Of a DNA stretch of 62,734 nucleotides, positions 53,822-62,734 are shown piece by piece. Source of the stretch: an uncultured Lachnospiraceae bacterium (lineage in GTDB: Bacteria > Bacillota > Clostridia > Lachnospirales > Lachnospiraceae); contig ONDO01000009.1 of NCBI GenBank assembly GCA_900316625.1, positions 1 to 62,734 of the forward strand, written 5' to 3'. Numbering within the stretch: the first letter of the stretch is position 1; each line of letters begins with the position of its first letter. The translations under genes and the position numbers were made by a program. Below the pieces are notes generated by a model. That model ran no database searches. It saw only the letters and a list, made by a program, of their open reading frames with translations, and had not been told where the DNA came from.

Positions 53822-53892
53822 ACAACTGAATTAAAGAGCATTTTTCGAGTGCGATGAAAAGCGAACTTGAGTGATGACAGAAAGAGGATATC

Positions 53893-55449
53893 ATGAGAAC
53901 AAGCGGAGTACTTCTCCCCATCTTTAGCCTGGCCGGCAAATATGGAATAGGCTGCTTCTCCAGGGAAGCATACGAGTTTGTAGATTTCCTGAAAGATGCA
54001 GGTCAGACCTATTGGCAGATCCTGCCGCTTGGCCCGACCAGTTACGGAGATTCTCCCTATCAGTCCTTCTCCACCTTCGCCGGGAATCCTTATTTCATCG
54101 ATCCGGTACGCCTGATGGAAGAGGGTCTTCTTACGGAAGAAGAGCTGAAGGAAGAAGAAGTTCCACAAGGCCGGAATATCGATTATAGCCGTCTCTTCGA
54201 TCGCAGGTTCCTGCTTCTGAAGAAAGCCTTCAATCGTGCAAATCTTACGGACGATGCGAGTTATAGAGCATTCTGTGATAAGAATGCAGACTGGCTTACA
54301 GATTATGCCATGTATATGGCAATCAAGGTTTCCTTCCATAATGCAGGGCTGGATTCCTGGGACGATGATATTCGTCTGAGGAAACAAGATGCCATGGAAC
54401 GTTATGAAGAAGATCTCAAGTCTGAAATCGCATTCTATCAGTTCTTACAGTATAAGTTCGATGAGCAGTGGTCTCTTCTCAAAACTTATGCGAACGATAA
54501 AGGAATTAAGATCATAGGCGACATGCCGATCTACGTTTCCGGAGACAGCTCTGATGTATGGGCTAATCCTGAATTGTTCCAGTTGGATGAGGAGATGAGA
54601 CCTACCAGAGTGGCAGGATGTCCGCCGGATGCATTTTCAGAGACGGGCCAGCTCTGGGGAAATCCTCTCTACACCTGGGATTACCACAAGAAGACAGGCT
54701 ATGACTGGTGGAAGAAGAGAGTCGGCAAGGCTGTGGAATGGTATGATGTCGTTCGTATCGACCACTTCAGAGGATTCGATGAGTATTATTCCATCCCCGG
54801 TGATGCGGATACTGCAGTAAATGGCAAGTGGATGCCGGGGCCTGGATATGATCTCTTCAAGGCATTAGATCCGATCCTGAAGAGCAGGAATGCAGGCATT
54901 ATCGCTGAGGATCTCGGATTCATTACAGATACGGTAAGACAGCTTGTAACCGATACCGGATTCCCCAATATGAAGGTAATCCAATTTGCGTGGGGCGAGC
55001 CGGATGCAGATCTTCCCAACGAATATCTGCCCATGTCTTACAAGAGTAATTGCATCGCATATACAGGAACGCATGACAATGAGACCATGTATGGCTGGCT
55101 GAAGAATCAGGATAAGACGACCATAGAGTTCATTCGAGACTATACAGATTGCCACAGCCTCTCCCTGAAGAAGCTGGTAAGAGCCCTGATTCGCCAGGTA
55201 ATGGCTTCTCCCGCAGACTATTGCGTGGTTCCTCTTCAGGACTGGCTTGGACTCGATAACAGTGCGAGAATCAATACACCATCTACACTTGGAAATAACT
55301 GGGCATGGCGTATGCGTCCCGAGATGCTGACAGAAGAACTGGCTGGCGAGATGAAGAAGATGACCGCTCTCTATGCAAGAAAAAACATCCTGGACTACAA
55401 GCACAAGGCAAAAGATAAAGAGGAAGAACTTACTAAGAAGGCAGAATAA
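53893..55449 (+). CDS. malQ: 4-alpha-glucanotransferase
   Basis: MalQ (amylomaltase, GH77) moves glucan segments between maltodextrins and frees glucose, supplying longer chains for phosphorylase. Recognisable parts are RTSGVLLPIFSLAGKYGIG, QILPLGPTSYGDSPYQSFS, GDMPIYVSGDSSDVWANPE, VVRIDHFRGFDEYYSIP (nucleophile Asp), IIAEDLGFIT (acid Glu) and YTGTHDNETMYGW (third Asp). Length 518 is normal. AGAGGA precedes ATG 53893. It is the first gene of the malQ-lacI-DUF624-glgP run and has an operator-like site at its promoter. Confidence 0.96.
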   Translation: MRTSGVLLPIFSLAGKYGIGCFSREAYEFVDFLKDAGQTYWQILPLGPTSYGDSPYQSFSTFAGNPYFIDPVRLMEEGLLTEEELKEEEVPQGRNIDYSRLFDRRFLLLKKAFNRANLTDDASYRAFCDKNADWLTDYAMYMAIKVSFHNAGLDSWDDDIRLRKQDAMERYEEDLKSEIAFYQFLQYKFDEQWSLLKTYANDKGIKIIGDMPIYVSGDSSDVWANPELFQLDEEMRPTRVAGCPPDAFSETGQLWGNPLYTWDYHKKTGYDWWKKRVGKAVEWYDVVRIDHFRGFDEYYSIPGDADTAVNGKWMPGPGYDLFKALDPILKSRNAGIIAEDLGFITDTVRQLVTDTGFPNMKVIQFAWGEPDADLPNEYLPMSYKSNCIAYTGTHDNETMYGWLKNQDKTTIEFIRDYTDCHSLSLKKLVRALIRQVMASPADYCVVPLQDWLGLDNSARINTPSTLGNNWAWRMRPEMLTEELAGEMKKMTALYARKNILDYKHKAKDKEEELTKKAE

Positions 55450-55470
55450 TAGCTTCCGGGAGGGAAACAC

Positions 55471-56508
55471 GTGGGAACGCTCACAATCAAAGATATCGCC
55501 AAGATCTGTAAAGTAAGTACCAGTACGGTATCAAGAGCAATCAATGATGACCCGGGCATTAACCAGAAGACGAAGGAACGTATCCTTCGTGTCGTGGAAG
55601 AATTCCACTTTGTGCCCAATAACAGCGCAAGAAATCTGAAACTTGCCGAGTCGAATACCATAGCTCTGATCTGCAAGGGTATCGGCAACTCCTTCTTCCA
55701 GAGTATGTACCCTATGTTCGAGTCGGAACTGGAACGACATGGCTATACCTTCATTCTCAACGAAATCGGTGCAGATAAGGATGACGCAGAAGCGGCAGTC
55801 GCAATTGCGAAAGAGAAACGCCTGAAGGGTCTGATCTTCCTGGGAGGACTCTTGGATAATCCCAAGGTTAAGCTGAGACAACTGGCGATTCCTTACGTTC
55901 TTACGACCGTAGCTGTGAATACGGATGCTGCTGAAGTCGGAAGCTCCATTGTTGCTATCGACGATGAGAAGGAGAGCTTCAAGATCGTTGACTATCTCTG
56001 TAAGCAGGGGCATAAGAAGATCGCCATCGTCTCCGGACGTAAGAGCGATTTCGCAGTCGGTGAATTGCGACTGGAAGGATATAAGAGAGCCCTGGAAGAG
56101 AATGGCATTGAAGTCGACCAGAGACTGATCCGTTACATGCCGGAGGAGATTCCAGACTATACGATCCAGTCTGGTTACGAAGTAACCAAGAAGCTGCTTG
56201 CAGACCAGGAAGAATTCACCGCCCTGTTTGCAACCTCTGATCTGGCAGCCTTTGGTGCCTATAAGGCCATTTCGGAGGCTGGTAAGAAGATACCGGAGGA
56301 TTACTCCGTAGTAGGATTCGATGGAATCGATCTTACAAAATATATGGTACCCAGCCTTACGACAGTAGCGCAGCCTACTGAAGAGTTCGCCAAAGCATCC
56401 GTTGATCTTCTGATGAAAGCGATTAACGGAGACACGACCAGAGAGCGCCTGGTATATGATGCACAGATTATCGAACGGGACAGCGTGAAGAGGATAGGAG
56501 GTAATTGA
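55471..56508 (+). CDS. LacI-family transcriptional regulator
   Basis: The N-terminus is a LacI-type helix-turn-helix (TIKDIAKICKVSTSTVSRAI, residues about 4-23) with a hinge after it (NNSARNLKLAESNT). The remaining residues form a periplasmic-binding-protein-like sugar-sensing domain (ALICKGIGNSFFQSM, ATSDLAAFGAYKAI, DYSVVGFDGIDLTKY). GTG 55471 is the start, with GGGAGG upstream. Its place inside the maltodextrin operon suggests that it senses a maltodextrin or related sugar (MalR-like). The effector is inferred. Confidence 0.93.
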   Translation: MGTLTIKDIAKICKVSTSTVSRAINDDPGINQKTKERILRVVEEFHFVPNNSARNLKLAESNTIALICKGIGNSFFQSMYPMFESELERHGYTFILNEIGADKDDAEAAVAIAKEKRLKGLIFLGGLLDNPKVKLRQLAIPYVLTTVAVNTDAAEVGSSIVAIDDEKESFKIVDYLCKQGHKKIAIVSGRKSDFAVGELRLEGYKRALEENGIEVDQRLIRYMPEEIPDYTIQSGYEVTKKLLADQEEFTALFATSDLAAFGAYKAISEAGKKIPEDYSVVGFDGIDLTKYMVPSLTTVAQPTEEFAKASVDLLMKAINGDTTRERLVYDAQIIERDSVKRIGGN

Positions 56509-57236
56509 TGGAAGATAAGAAGATACCAGAATCCGACTGGGAAGCCATTGATGCGTCCGAACGAAAGGATCACGAGGACAAGGGTGTAAAGTCGAGATTT
56601 GAAAATGGCCTCTTTGTTGCAGCTGGCATGGTAGAACTCAATATGCTCTTCCTTCTGACCAGTATTCCCATCTTCACGATTGGTGCCGGATATACGGCCA
56701 TGTATGTGACCATCCATCATGCGATGGAAGACCGAGGGACCTCCATCCATCGGACCTACTTTGAGAAATTCAAGGAGAATTTCAAGCAGTCGACCCTGAT
56801 CTGGATCATCGGCATGATCCTCTTCGCAATCTTCGCCAGCGACTATTACTTCGCACTCACTGGTGGAATCGGCGGACTTGCTACCGTTCTCTCGGTACTG
56901 GCCGGCATAGGAATTCTACTGACCTCATTTGTCATGTTGTGGAGTCTTGCACTAACAGGACTCTTTGAAAATACACTTGGTAAGACGGTGAGCAACGGAC
57001 TCTTCATCTCGCTGAAGAATGCACCACGTTCTTTTGCAATGACGATCCTCAGCCTGTCACCGCTCCTGTCGCTCTGGTGGGCGCCAGATAAGTGGAGTAT
57101 GGAACTTCTGCTTCTGGTCCTCTTCTGGGCCGCTGCCATAGCGTATTGCAATGTGACGCTGACAAAAGATGTATTTGCCCGGTATATGGGACAGGATGAA
57201 ACGAGTACAGAAGAGAAGAACAGGGAGGAAGAGTAA
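56508..57236 (+). CDS. DUF624 (YesL-like) membrane protein
   Basis: ATG 56508 overlaps the lacI stop by one base and has AGGAGG 5 nt upstream. The 242-residue protein has about five membrane helices (starting [25 protein letters not shown] in parts, residues 30-60) and an acidic N- and C-terminus. The pattern [23 protein letters not shown] is typical of the DUF624/YesL family, which sits with carbohydrate uptake and hydrolysis genes in Firmicutes. Its function is unknown. Tight coupling to lacI and glgP suggests a role in carbohydrate use. Confidence 0.85.
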   Translation: MEDKKIPESDWEAIDASERKDHEDKGVKSRFENGLFVAAGMVELNMLFLLTSIPIFTIGAGYTAMYVTIHHAMEDRGTSIHRTYFEKFKENFKQSTLIWIIGMILFAIFASDYYFALTGGIGGLATVLSVLAGIGILLTSFVMLWSLALTGLFENTLGKTVSNGLFISLKNAPRSFAMTILSLSPLLSLWWAPDKWSMELLLLVLFWAAAIAYCNVTLTKDVFARYMGQDETSTEEKNREEE

Positions 57237-59581
57237 TGGGTTTATTTGACAGACTGTTTCACAAGGATACCGCGGAAAGCGCTGACAATAAGAAAACGAA
57301 AGGAAATGAAATGGAAAACAAGCTGAACGAAGCCTTAAGCACACGCTTCGGCAAGAATCTCGACACTGCATCCAAGGAAGAGATCTTCGACGTCCTCATG
57401 CAGATGACCAAGGACGAGATGGAAGGCCGCCCGGAAGTACCCGGAGATAAGAAGCTCTACTACATCTCCGCAGAATTCCTGATCGGTAAGCTCCTCTCTA
57501 ACAACCTCATCAACTTAGGTCTCTATGACCAGGTAGCAGATGCACTGAAGGCACATGGCAAGGATATCACCGAGATCGAAGAGATCGAGGATGAACCGTC
57601 CCTCGGAAATGGAGGACTTGGCCGTCTTGCTGCATGCTTCCTTGACTCTATTGCATCCTTAAATCTCCCTGGTGACGGAATTGGCCTCAACTATCACTAC
57701 GGCCTCTTCAAGCAGGAATTCAAGGATCATCTCCAGCATGAGGTGAAGAACCCATGGATCAACAAGGAGAGCTGGCTGGAGAAGCGCGAGGGCGTATCCT
57801 TCAAGGTCCCCTTCCGCAAGTACACCGTGAATTCCGTACTCTACGATATCGATGTTCCCGGATATGAGACCGGCACAGTGAACCGTCTCCATCTCTTTGA
57901 TCTCGATTCTGTTGATGACAATATGGTAGGAGAGGATTCTATCGACTTCGATAAGAAGGACATCGAGAGGAACCTCACCCTCTTCCTCTACCCGGATGAC
58001 TCTGATGATGCAGGCCGTCAGCTGCGTATCTATCAGCAGTACTTCATGGTAAGCTGCGGTGCACAGTTGATCCTGAAGGAGATGAAGGACAAGGGCTTTG
58101 ATCTGCACGACCTCGACAAGCATGTTGCAATCCAGATCAACGACACCCATCCTTCCATGGTGATTCCTGAACTTATTCGTCTGCTCCAGCTCGAAGGCTT
58201 CACCATGGATGAAGCAATTGAAGTTGTAAGCAAGACCTGCGCATACACCAACCACACCATTCTCGCAGAAGCACTTGAGAAGTGGCCCATGGACTATATG
58301 GAAGAAGTCGTACCTCATCTTCTTCCCATCATCCGTGAACTCGATAATCGCGTACGCCATCAGTTCGATGACAAGTCTGTCTATATCATCGATGATGAGA
58401 ACCGGGTACATATGGCACACATGGACATCCACTACGGCCATAGCGTAAATGGTGTAGCAGCTCTTCATACCGAGATCCTGAAGGATTCCGAACTGAATAA
58501 CTTCTACAAGATCTATCCGGAAAAGTTCAATAACAAGACAAATGGTATCACCTTCCGTCGTTGGCTCCTTCACTGCAATCCTCTCCTGACCAGAGAGATT
58601 GAGAAACTGATCGGTGATGGTTTCAAGAAGGATGCAATGGAACTCGAGAAGCTGGGTGCATTCGTAGATGACAAGGCAGTTCTTAACGAACTTGAGACCA
58701 TCAAGACTGCCAATAAGGTAGAGCTTGCTGATTATATGAAGAATGTACAGGGCATAGAGATCGACCCGACCTCTATCTTCGATGTACAGGTTAAGAGACT
58801 GCATGAGTACAAGAGACAGCAGATGAACTGCCTCTATGCAATCTATAAGTATCTGGAGATCAAGAAGGGTAACAAGCCCGCACGTCCCATCACCATGATC
58901 TTCGGAGCCAAGGCAGCTCCTGCATATATCATTGCAAAGGACATCATCCATCTCATCCTCTGCCTGCAGGATCTGACTGCAAATGATCCGGATGTAGCAC
59001 CTTACTTCCGCGTTGTCATGGCGGAAAACTACAATGTAACCTATGCTGGCAAGATCATCCCTGCTGCCGAGATCTCTGAGCAGATCTCCCTGGCTTCCAA
59101 GGAAGCATCCGGAACCTCTAACATGAAGTTCATGCTGAATGGTGCCATCACCCTCGGAACCATGGACGGCGCCAACGTTGAGATCCATGATCTGGTAGGC
59201 AAGGACAATATCTACATCTTCGGTAAGGACGCAGATACTGTTGTTGATCTCTATGCTAAGTCCGGCTATGTATCTGCTGACTATTACAACAACGATCCTG
59301 TGATCCATGAGCTTGTAGACTTCATCATCGGTGATGAGATGATGAGCATTGGTAACAAGGAGAACCTCGAGAGACTGCATCATGAGCTGATCTCTAAGGA
59401 CTGGTTCATGACCCTGCTCGACACCAAGGAATACATCGAGACCAAGGAAAAGGTCTATGCCGATTACGAAGACCGTGACGCATGGAACAGAAAGGCACTT
59501 GTGAATATCTCCAAGGCTGGCTTCTTCTCTTCTGACCGTACCATCGATCAGTACAACAAGGATATCTGGAAGCTGAAATAA
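57236..59581 (+). CDS. glgP: Glycogen/maltodextrin phosphorylase
   Basis: The enzyme releases glucose 1-phosphate from glycogen or maltodextrins with phosphate. PLP is bound at Lys631 in [20 protein letters not shown]. Other strong family parts are [59 protein letters not shown] and [15 protein letters not shown] 57236 overlaps the DUF624 stop (TAATG) and has GGAGGAAG upstream, which favours coupled translation. It adds a 25-residue charged extension; ATG 57311 ([10 protein letters not shown]), also with AAAGGAAA upstream, would give the family's usual start. At 781 residues it is of normal size. It acts in the cytosol with malQ and the GH13 enzyme. Confidence 0.95.
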   Translation: MGLFDRLFHKDTAESADNKKTKGNEMENKLNEALSTRFGKNLDTASKEEIFDVLMQMTKDEMEGRPEVPGDKKLYYISAEFLIGKLLSNNLINLGLYDQVADALKAHGKDITEIEEIEDEPSLGNGGLGRLAACFLDSIASLNLPGDGIGLNYHYGLFKQEFKDHLQHEVKNPWINKESWLEKREGVSFKVPFRKYTVNSVLYDIDVPGYETGTVNRLHLFDLDSVDDNMVGEDSIDFDKKDIERNLTLFLYPDDSDDAGRQLRIYQQYFMVSCGAQLILKEMKDKGFDLHDLDKHVAIQINDTHPSMVIPELIRLLQLEGFTMDEAIEVVSKTCAYTNHTILAEALEKWPMDYMEEVVPHLLPIIRELDNRVRHQFDDKSVYIIDDENRVHMAHMDIHYGHSVNGVAALHTEILKDSELNNFYKIYPEKFNNKTNGITFRRWLLHCNPLLTREIEKLIGDGFKKDAMELEKLGAFVDDKAVLNELETIKTANKVELADYMKNVQGIEIDPTSIFDVQVKRLHEYKRQQMNCLYAIYKYLEIKKGNKPARPITMIFGAKAAPAYIIAKDIIHLILCLQDLTANDPDVAPYFRVVMAENYNVTYAGKIIPAAEISEQISLASKEASGTSNMKFMLNGAITLGTMDGANVEIHDLVGKDNIYIFGKDADTVVDLYAKSGYVSADYYNNDPVIHELVDFIIGDEMMSIGNKENLERLHHELISKDWFMTLLDTKEYIETKEKVYADYEDRDAWNRKALVNISKAGFFSSDRTIDQYNKDIWKLK

Positions 59582-59630
59582 GATAATAGATGCATCTGCA
59601 AGCGAAAGAAAGCTTACATAGATGAAAACG

Positions 59631-59703
59631 AAAGCCCTGCGCTTTTATGCAAAGGCCATGCAAGTCATGGTATCTTCCTGCATAAGAGCGTGGGGCTTTC
59701 TTG
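59631..59703 (+). terminator. Long hairpin terminator after glgP
   Basis: AAAGCCC (59631-59637) pairs with GGGCTTT (59693-59699); inner pairing (GCGCTTTTATGCA with TGCATAAGAGCG, and CCATG/CATGG) builds a long stem, followed by TTTCTT. Confidence 0.75.
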
Positions 59704-59772
59704 CTGAATATCTCTCGCTCAGCGAGGGGCATTCGACTATACTAAAGGAATGGAATGATTGAAGGAGATCGT

Positions 59773-60801
59773 ATGAGTAAGACAGGTTGTCAGCTCTGCC
59801 CTCGGAAATGTAGAGCAGACCGTAAGATGGGAGAACGAGGCTTCTGTGGAGAAAGCTCTAAGATTCGCCTGGCCAGGGCAGCGCTTCACTATTGGGAAGA
59901 ACCCTGTATCTCAGGCAAGAGCGGTTCCGGTGCTGTCTTTTTTACAGGCTGTAGTTTACGATGCGTCTTCTGTCAGAATACGCATATTGCCAGAGGCGAG
60001 ATCGGAAAAGAAGTAAGTCAGGAGAGATTATCGGAGATATTCCTGGAACTGCAGGATAAGGGTGCAAACAATATCAACCTGATCACTGCAGGTCACTTTC
60101 TCCCGGCAGTCATTCCAGCGCTTAAGAAGGCGAAGGACGAAGGACTTACCATTCCAATCGTATATAACACCTCCGCTTATGAATCTGTGGAATCTATCAG
60201 GGCACTGGACGGATTGGTGGATATCTATCTGCCGGACTTCAAATACGTAAGCAGTGACTTATCCAAGCGGTATTCTCATGCAAGTGACTACTTCGAGACG
60301 GCAGCTGCTTCGATCGAAGAGATGGTGCGACAGACAAAAACGCCGGAATTCTATAGAAAATACAGTAGGGATGGAGAATGCAGAGTATGGGATACGCGGT
60401 GTGATGAAGGTAAGAGAGAGACACTGAACGCAGATCAGTATAACGAGATCTGCTACCAGCAGGATATGGAAGGTACAGAAGGAGATAAGTCAGAGATTCT
60501 GATGCGGGGGGGCACTATCGTAAGGCACCTTCTCTTGCCCGGATGCACGGAAGACTCCAAAAGAGTCATAAAGTACCTACTCGATACTTATGGCGAGACG
60601 ATCTACATCTCCATCATGAACCAGTTCACTCCCCTGGAAGGCCTGGAGGCATGGCCGGAACTGAACCGAAGAGTGACGGAAGAAGAATATGAGTCCATTG
60701 TGGACTATGCGATAGAGCAGGGAATTGATAATGCCTTCGTGCAGGACGGAGGCGTAGCAGAAGAGAGCTTTATTCCGGCTTTTGATTATGAAGGGGTATA
60801 A
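59773..60801 (+). CDS. Radical SAM protein of the PflA-like (PflX) group
   Basis: The protein holds a 4Fe-4S cluster and cleaves SAM to a radical: Cys60, Cys64 and Cys67 form CSLRCVFC. An N-terminal Cys group (Cys6, Cys9, Cys13, Cys24 in CQLCPRKC and GFCGES) may bind a second metal centre, as in the uncharacterised PflX-type proteins (COG1313) related to pyruvate-formate-lyase activase. LITAGHFLPAVIPAL and VDIYLPDFKY continue the barrel. ATG 59773 has AAGGAG 6 nt upstream, so the in-frame ATG 59755 is less likely. The substrate is unknown. It is a single gene after the glycogen cluster. Confidence 0.88.
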   Translation: MSKTGCQLCPRKCRADRKMGERGFCGESSKIRLARAALHYWEEPCISGKSGSGAVFFTGCSLRCVFCQNTHIARGEIGKEVSQERLSEIFLELQDKGANNINLITAGHFLPAVIPALKKAKDEGLTIPIVYNTSAYESVESIRALDGLVDIYLPDFKYVSSDLSKRYSHASDYFETAAASIEEMVRQTKTPEFYRKYSRDGECRVWDTRCDEGKRETLNADQYNEICYQQDMEGTEGDKSEILMRGGTIVRHLLLPGCTEDSKRVIKYLLDTYGETIYISIMNQFTPLEGLEAWPELNRRVTEEEYESIVDYAIEQGIDNAFVQDGGVAEESFIPAFDYEGV

Positions 60802-60907
60802 TAGTTGAAAGTGGATTAAGTGAAACGATTTAGGGGTATTCCCTCTTATGTTTTCGGGGCAAAAGCCGATATAGATATTGAGTGTCTGTATACCAGGGAG
60901 GGGAACT

Positions 60908-62260
60908 ATGACAAAAGTCATTACCTATGGAACTTACGACTTGTTCCATCAGGGGCACTACAATCTGCTAAAACACGCAAAGGAACTCGGCGATTACCTG
61001 ATCGTCGGAGTTACCACTGAGCATTTCGATGAGGCGCGAGGCAAGATCAATGTGGTTGATGATGTGCTGACGCGCGTTCAGCATGTCCGTGAAACCGGAT
61101 TTGCTGATCAGATCATTATCGAAGATCATGAGGGACAGAAGATCGAAGATATCCAGAGATATGGGGTCGACATCTTCACCGTGGGCTCTGACTGGGTCGG
61201 ATCCTTCGATTATCTGAATCAGTATTGCAAGGTGGTCTATCTTCCCAGAACACCGGATATCTCTTCAACAAATATAAGGCAGGAACGTTTTCGTTCGATC
61301 CGCATCGGACTGATTGGTACCGGTCGTATGGCGCCGAGATTCGTGTCCGAGGCAAAATACGTCAGTGGTGCGGAAGTTACTGCTGCCTATAATCCCCAGA
61401 GAAATGAATTGAATATATTCCAGAGTAAGAACCGGGATGTCGAATGCTTCTATACAGAATTCGAGAAATTCCTGGAGGAAGTGGATGCAGTCTATATCGC
61501 ATCTCCCAATGAGACGCATTTCGATTATGCGAAGATGTCTCTCGAAGCAGGTAAGCATGTCCTGTCAGAAAAGCCGCTGGCCTTCACTAAGGCAGAGACG
61601 GAGACGCTGTATGAAATAGCATCCAGTAAGTCTTTAGTTTTATTAGAAGGCGTTAAGGCTGCATATAGCCCTGGATTCCAAGAATTAGTTAATGTGGCGC
61701 TTAGTGGGAAAATCGGTGAAATACGTGATATCGAATCAAACTTTACTCGCCTGGCCCGTGAGCAATCCAGAGAACGTACCGATGGAGAATACGGTGGAGC
61801 TTTTCTTGAATTTGGTCCTTCTGTCATGCTACCGATTATCAAGTTATTAGGTGAAAAATATACAAGTGTAAATTTCCATAGCCAGTGGGATGAAAATGGC
61901 GTGGATTTATACAACAAAGTAGATTTTTATTATCCAAACGCATTTGCTACGGCCAAGAGCGGAGTTGGAGTGAAAACAGAAGGACAACTGGTTATCTCAG
62001 GAACGAAAGGTTACATTATTGCGCAGTCACCCTGGTGGCTGATGAAGCATTTTGAAGTACGTTATGAAGATGCGGATAAGGTCGAGAGTTATGACCCTGC
62101 CTTCCGAGGAGATGGACTTCGATATGAGATCTCCGAATTCGTTCGGAAGATTAATGGCACAGGTAAGAATGGATATAAGCTGACGCGCGGTGAGTCGATT
62201 GCGATGTCGGAGATAACTGAGAAATATATGGCTTATAAGGCCGCAATGGCTAAGAGATAA
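60908..62260 (+). CDS. Cytidylyltransferase fused to Gfo/Idh/MocA-family oxidoreductase
   Basis: Residues 1-130 are a glycerol-3-phosphate cytidylyltransferase-like domain (TagD type): YGTYDLFHQGHYNLL with HxGH at 14-17, and RTPDISST near 120. This makes CDP-activated alcohols. Residues about 135-450 are a Gfo/Idh/MocA oxidoreductase: RIGLIGTGRMAPRF (NAD-binding), YIASPNETHF and SEKPLAF (catalytic Lys region). ATG 60908 has GGGAGGGG 4-5 nt upstream. licD follows by 13 bp. Together they suggest formation and transfer of a CDP-linked residue for teichoic acid or capsule-type polymers. The stretch about 61620-61990 has different codon use (many TTA) from both flanks. Confidence 0.9.
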   Translation: MTKVITYGTYDLFHQGHYNLLKHAKELGDYLIVGVTTEHFDEARGKINVVDDVLTRVQHVRETGFADQIIIEDHEGQKIEDIQRYGVDIFTVGSDWVGSFDYLNQYCKVVYLPRTPDISSTNIRQERFRSIRIGLIGTGRMAPRFVSEAKYVSGAEVTAAYNPQRNELNIFQSKNRDVECFYTEFEKFLEEVDAVYIASPNETHFDYAKMSLEAGKHVLSEKPLAFTKAETETLYEIASSKSLVLLEGVKAAYSPGFQELVNVALSGKIGEIRDIESNFTRLAREQSRERTDGEYGGAFLEFGPSVMLPIIKLLGEKYTSVNFHSQWDENGVDLYNKVDFYYPNAFATAKSGVGVKTEGQLVISGTKGYIIAQSPWWLMKHFEVRYEDADKVESYDPAFRGDGLRYEISEFVRKINGTGKNGYKLTRGESIAMSEITEKYMAYKAAMAKR

Positions 62261-62273
62261 TAGGAGAGAATCT

Positions 62274-62734
62274 ATGGAACTGAATTTTCCGGATAGTTGG
62301 TTTGATGCAGAAGAACGCGATGGATTTCTGATTTCAGAGGAGATGAAGCGTGCCTGGGCAGCTCAGCTTGAGACTCTGAAAGTCATTAGTGATATATGTG
62401 ATCAGTATGGCTTCCATTATTTTGCGTATTGGGGAACCCTTCTCGGAGCAGTTCGACATCGGGGATTTGTGCCCTGGGATGATGATATGGATATCGGAAT
62501 GCTGAGACAGGATCTGACGAGATTCCTATCGATTGCAAAAGAAGTTCTTCCGGAGGGATATTATATCCGCTCCTGGCAGAATGATCCCTATACGGATCAG
62601 ATCATTGTTCGAGTCATTAATGGAGATAAGATTGATTTCAGTAAGGAGCATCTGGACAAGTATCATGGATGCCCCTATGCAGTTGGAATTGATATCTTCC
62701 CCATTGACTGGATTCCGGATGATGAAGAGGAATA
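62274..62734 (+). CDS. LicD-family protein, N-terminal part (runs out of the window)
   Basis: LicD proteins are nucleotidyltransferase-fold enzymes that transfer phosphocholine or other phospho-groups to glycans and teichoic acids. The diagnostic part is YWGTLLGAVRHRGFVPWDDD followed by MDIGM, with the metal-binding Asp residues. ATG 62274 has AGGAGAG upstream. The first 153 residues are present and the frame is open at the window end. It is next to the cytidylyltransferase fusion and probably in the same operon. Confidence 0.9.
   Translation, partial: MELNFPDSWFDAEERDGFLISEEMKRAWAAQLETLKVISDICDQYGFHYFAYWGTLLGAVRHRGFVPWDDDMDIGMLRQDLTRFLSIAKEVLPEGYYIRSWQNDPYTDQIIVRVINGDKIDFSKEHLDKYHGCPYAVGIDIFPIDWIPDDEEE

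Noticed and set aside
53577-53834. 85-codon Lys-rich plus-strand frame before malQ
   Set aside because: It lies in AT-rich intergenic DNA, runs over the malQ promoter and operator, and has no ribosome binding site.
57659-59383. 574-codon open frame on the minus strand opposite glgP
   Set aside because: It mirrors a highly biased coding gene with few codons that give stops in the antisense frame. It has no ribosome binding site and its sequence is not protein-like (Leu/Ile/Val/Asp-rich without motifs).

Overview
The window looks like a chromosomal segment of a Gram-positive, low- to mid-GC anaerobe of the class Clostridia, most likely the family Lachnospiraceae. This rests on the paired glgC/glgD, an archaeal-type (short) ProS, ThiT under a TPP riboswitch, spoVG, the DnaD/DnaI helicase-loading pair, FtsH/TilS/Hpt/DivIC/RqcP in one block, class B sortase, and strong GGAGG ribosome binding sites throughout. 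The genus cannot be fixed from the sequence. Most of the window is housekeeping; both ends carry surface-related genes.

Region by region. 1-13.4 kb: the tail of an ABC exporter, then a cell-surface cluster made of a giant secreted protein with about 26 Ig-like repeats (about 3009 aa if intact, but broken by an exact 49-bp tandem duplication), a class B sortase with a long cytoplasmic N-terminus, and a leucine-rich-repeat/B-repeat protein with a C-terminal membrane anchor. 13.6-19.3 kb: thiT with its TPP riboswitch, an LtaS-type phosphoglycerol transferase, and a membrane-anchored protein ending in what looks like a dead C39-type peptidase fold. 19.4-24.4 kb, all on the minus strand: prs, dnaI, dnaD and murC; two adjacent DnaA boxes lie upstream of dnaD. 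24.8-34.6 kb: glgC-glgD, spoVG, pth-mfd, a PrsA-like lipoprotein foldase and murA. 34.7-39.8 kb: an HD-GYP protein, SAM riboswitch-metK, and a sensor kinase/response regulator pair. 40-46 kb: proS, a CCA-adding enzyme fused in frame to a lipoprotein-like PEGA protein, and phosphoglucomutase. 46.2-53.2 kb: HU, rqcP, divIC, tilS, hpt, ftsH and a GH13 amylase. 53.3-59.6 kb: tRNA-Leu and tRNA-Tyr on the minus strand, then malQ, lacI-type regulator, a DUF624 membrane protein and glgP. 59.8 kb to the end: a radical SAM protein, a cytidylyltransferase/oxidoreductase fusion and the start of a licD gene.

How it fits together. Glycogen/maltodextrin metabolism is spread over three places: synthesis (glgC, glgD), glucose-1-phosphate/glucose-6-phosphate exchange (pgm), and breakdown (GH13, malQ, glgP) with a local LacI-type regulator. 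A palindrome resembling a LacI-family operator overlaps the -35 box of a good promoter before malQ. Envelope growth is represented by murA, murC, LtaS, divIC and the surface cluster; the terminal cytidylyltransferase fusion and licD point to teichoic-acid or surface-polymer decoration.

Most worth checking: the 49-bp duplication that splits the giant surface gene (phase switch or assembly artefact), the CCA-enzyme/lipoprotein fusion, the cytidylyltransferase-Gfo/Idh/MocA fusion beside licD with a codon-usage mosaic inside it, the DnaA-box pair before dnaD-dnaI-prs, and several unexplained intergenic repeats. I did not find a CRISPR array, insertion sequence, prophage or obvious defence system.
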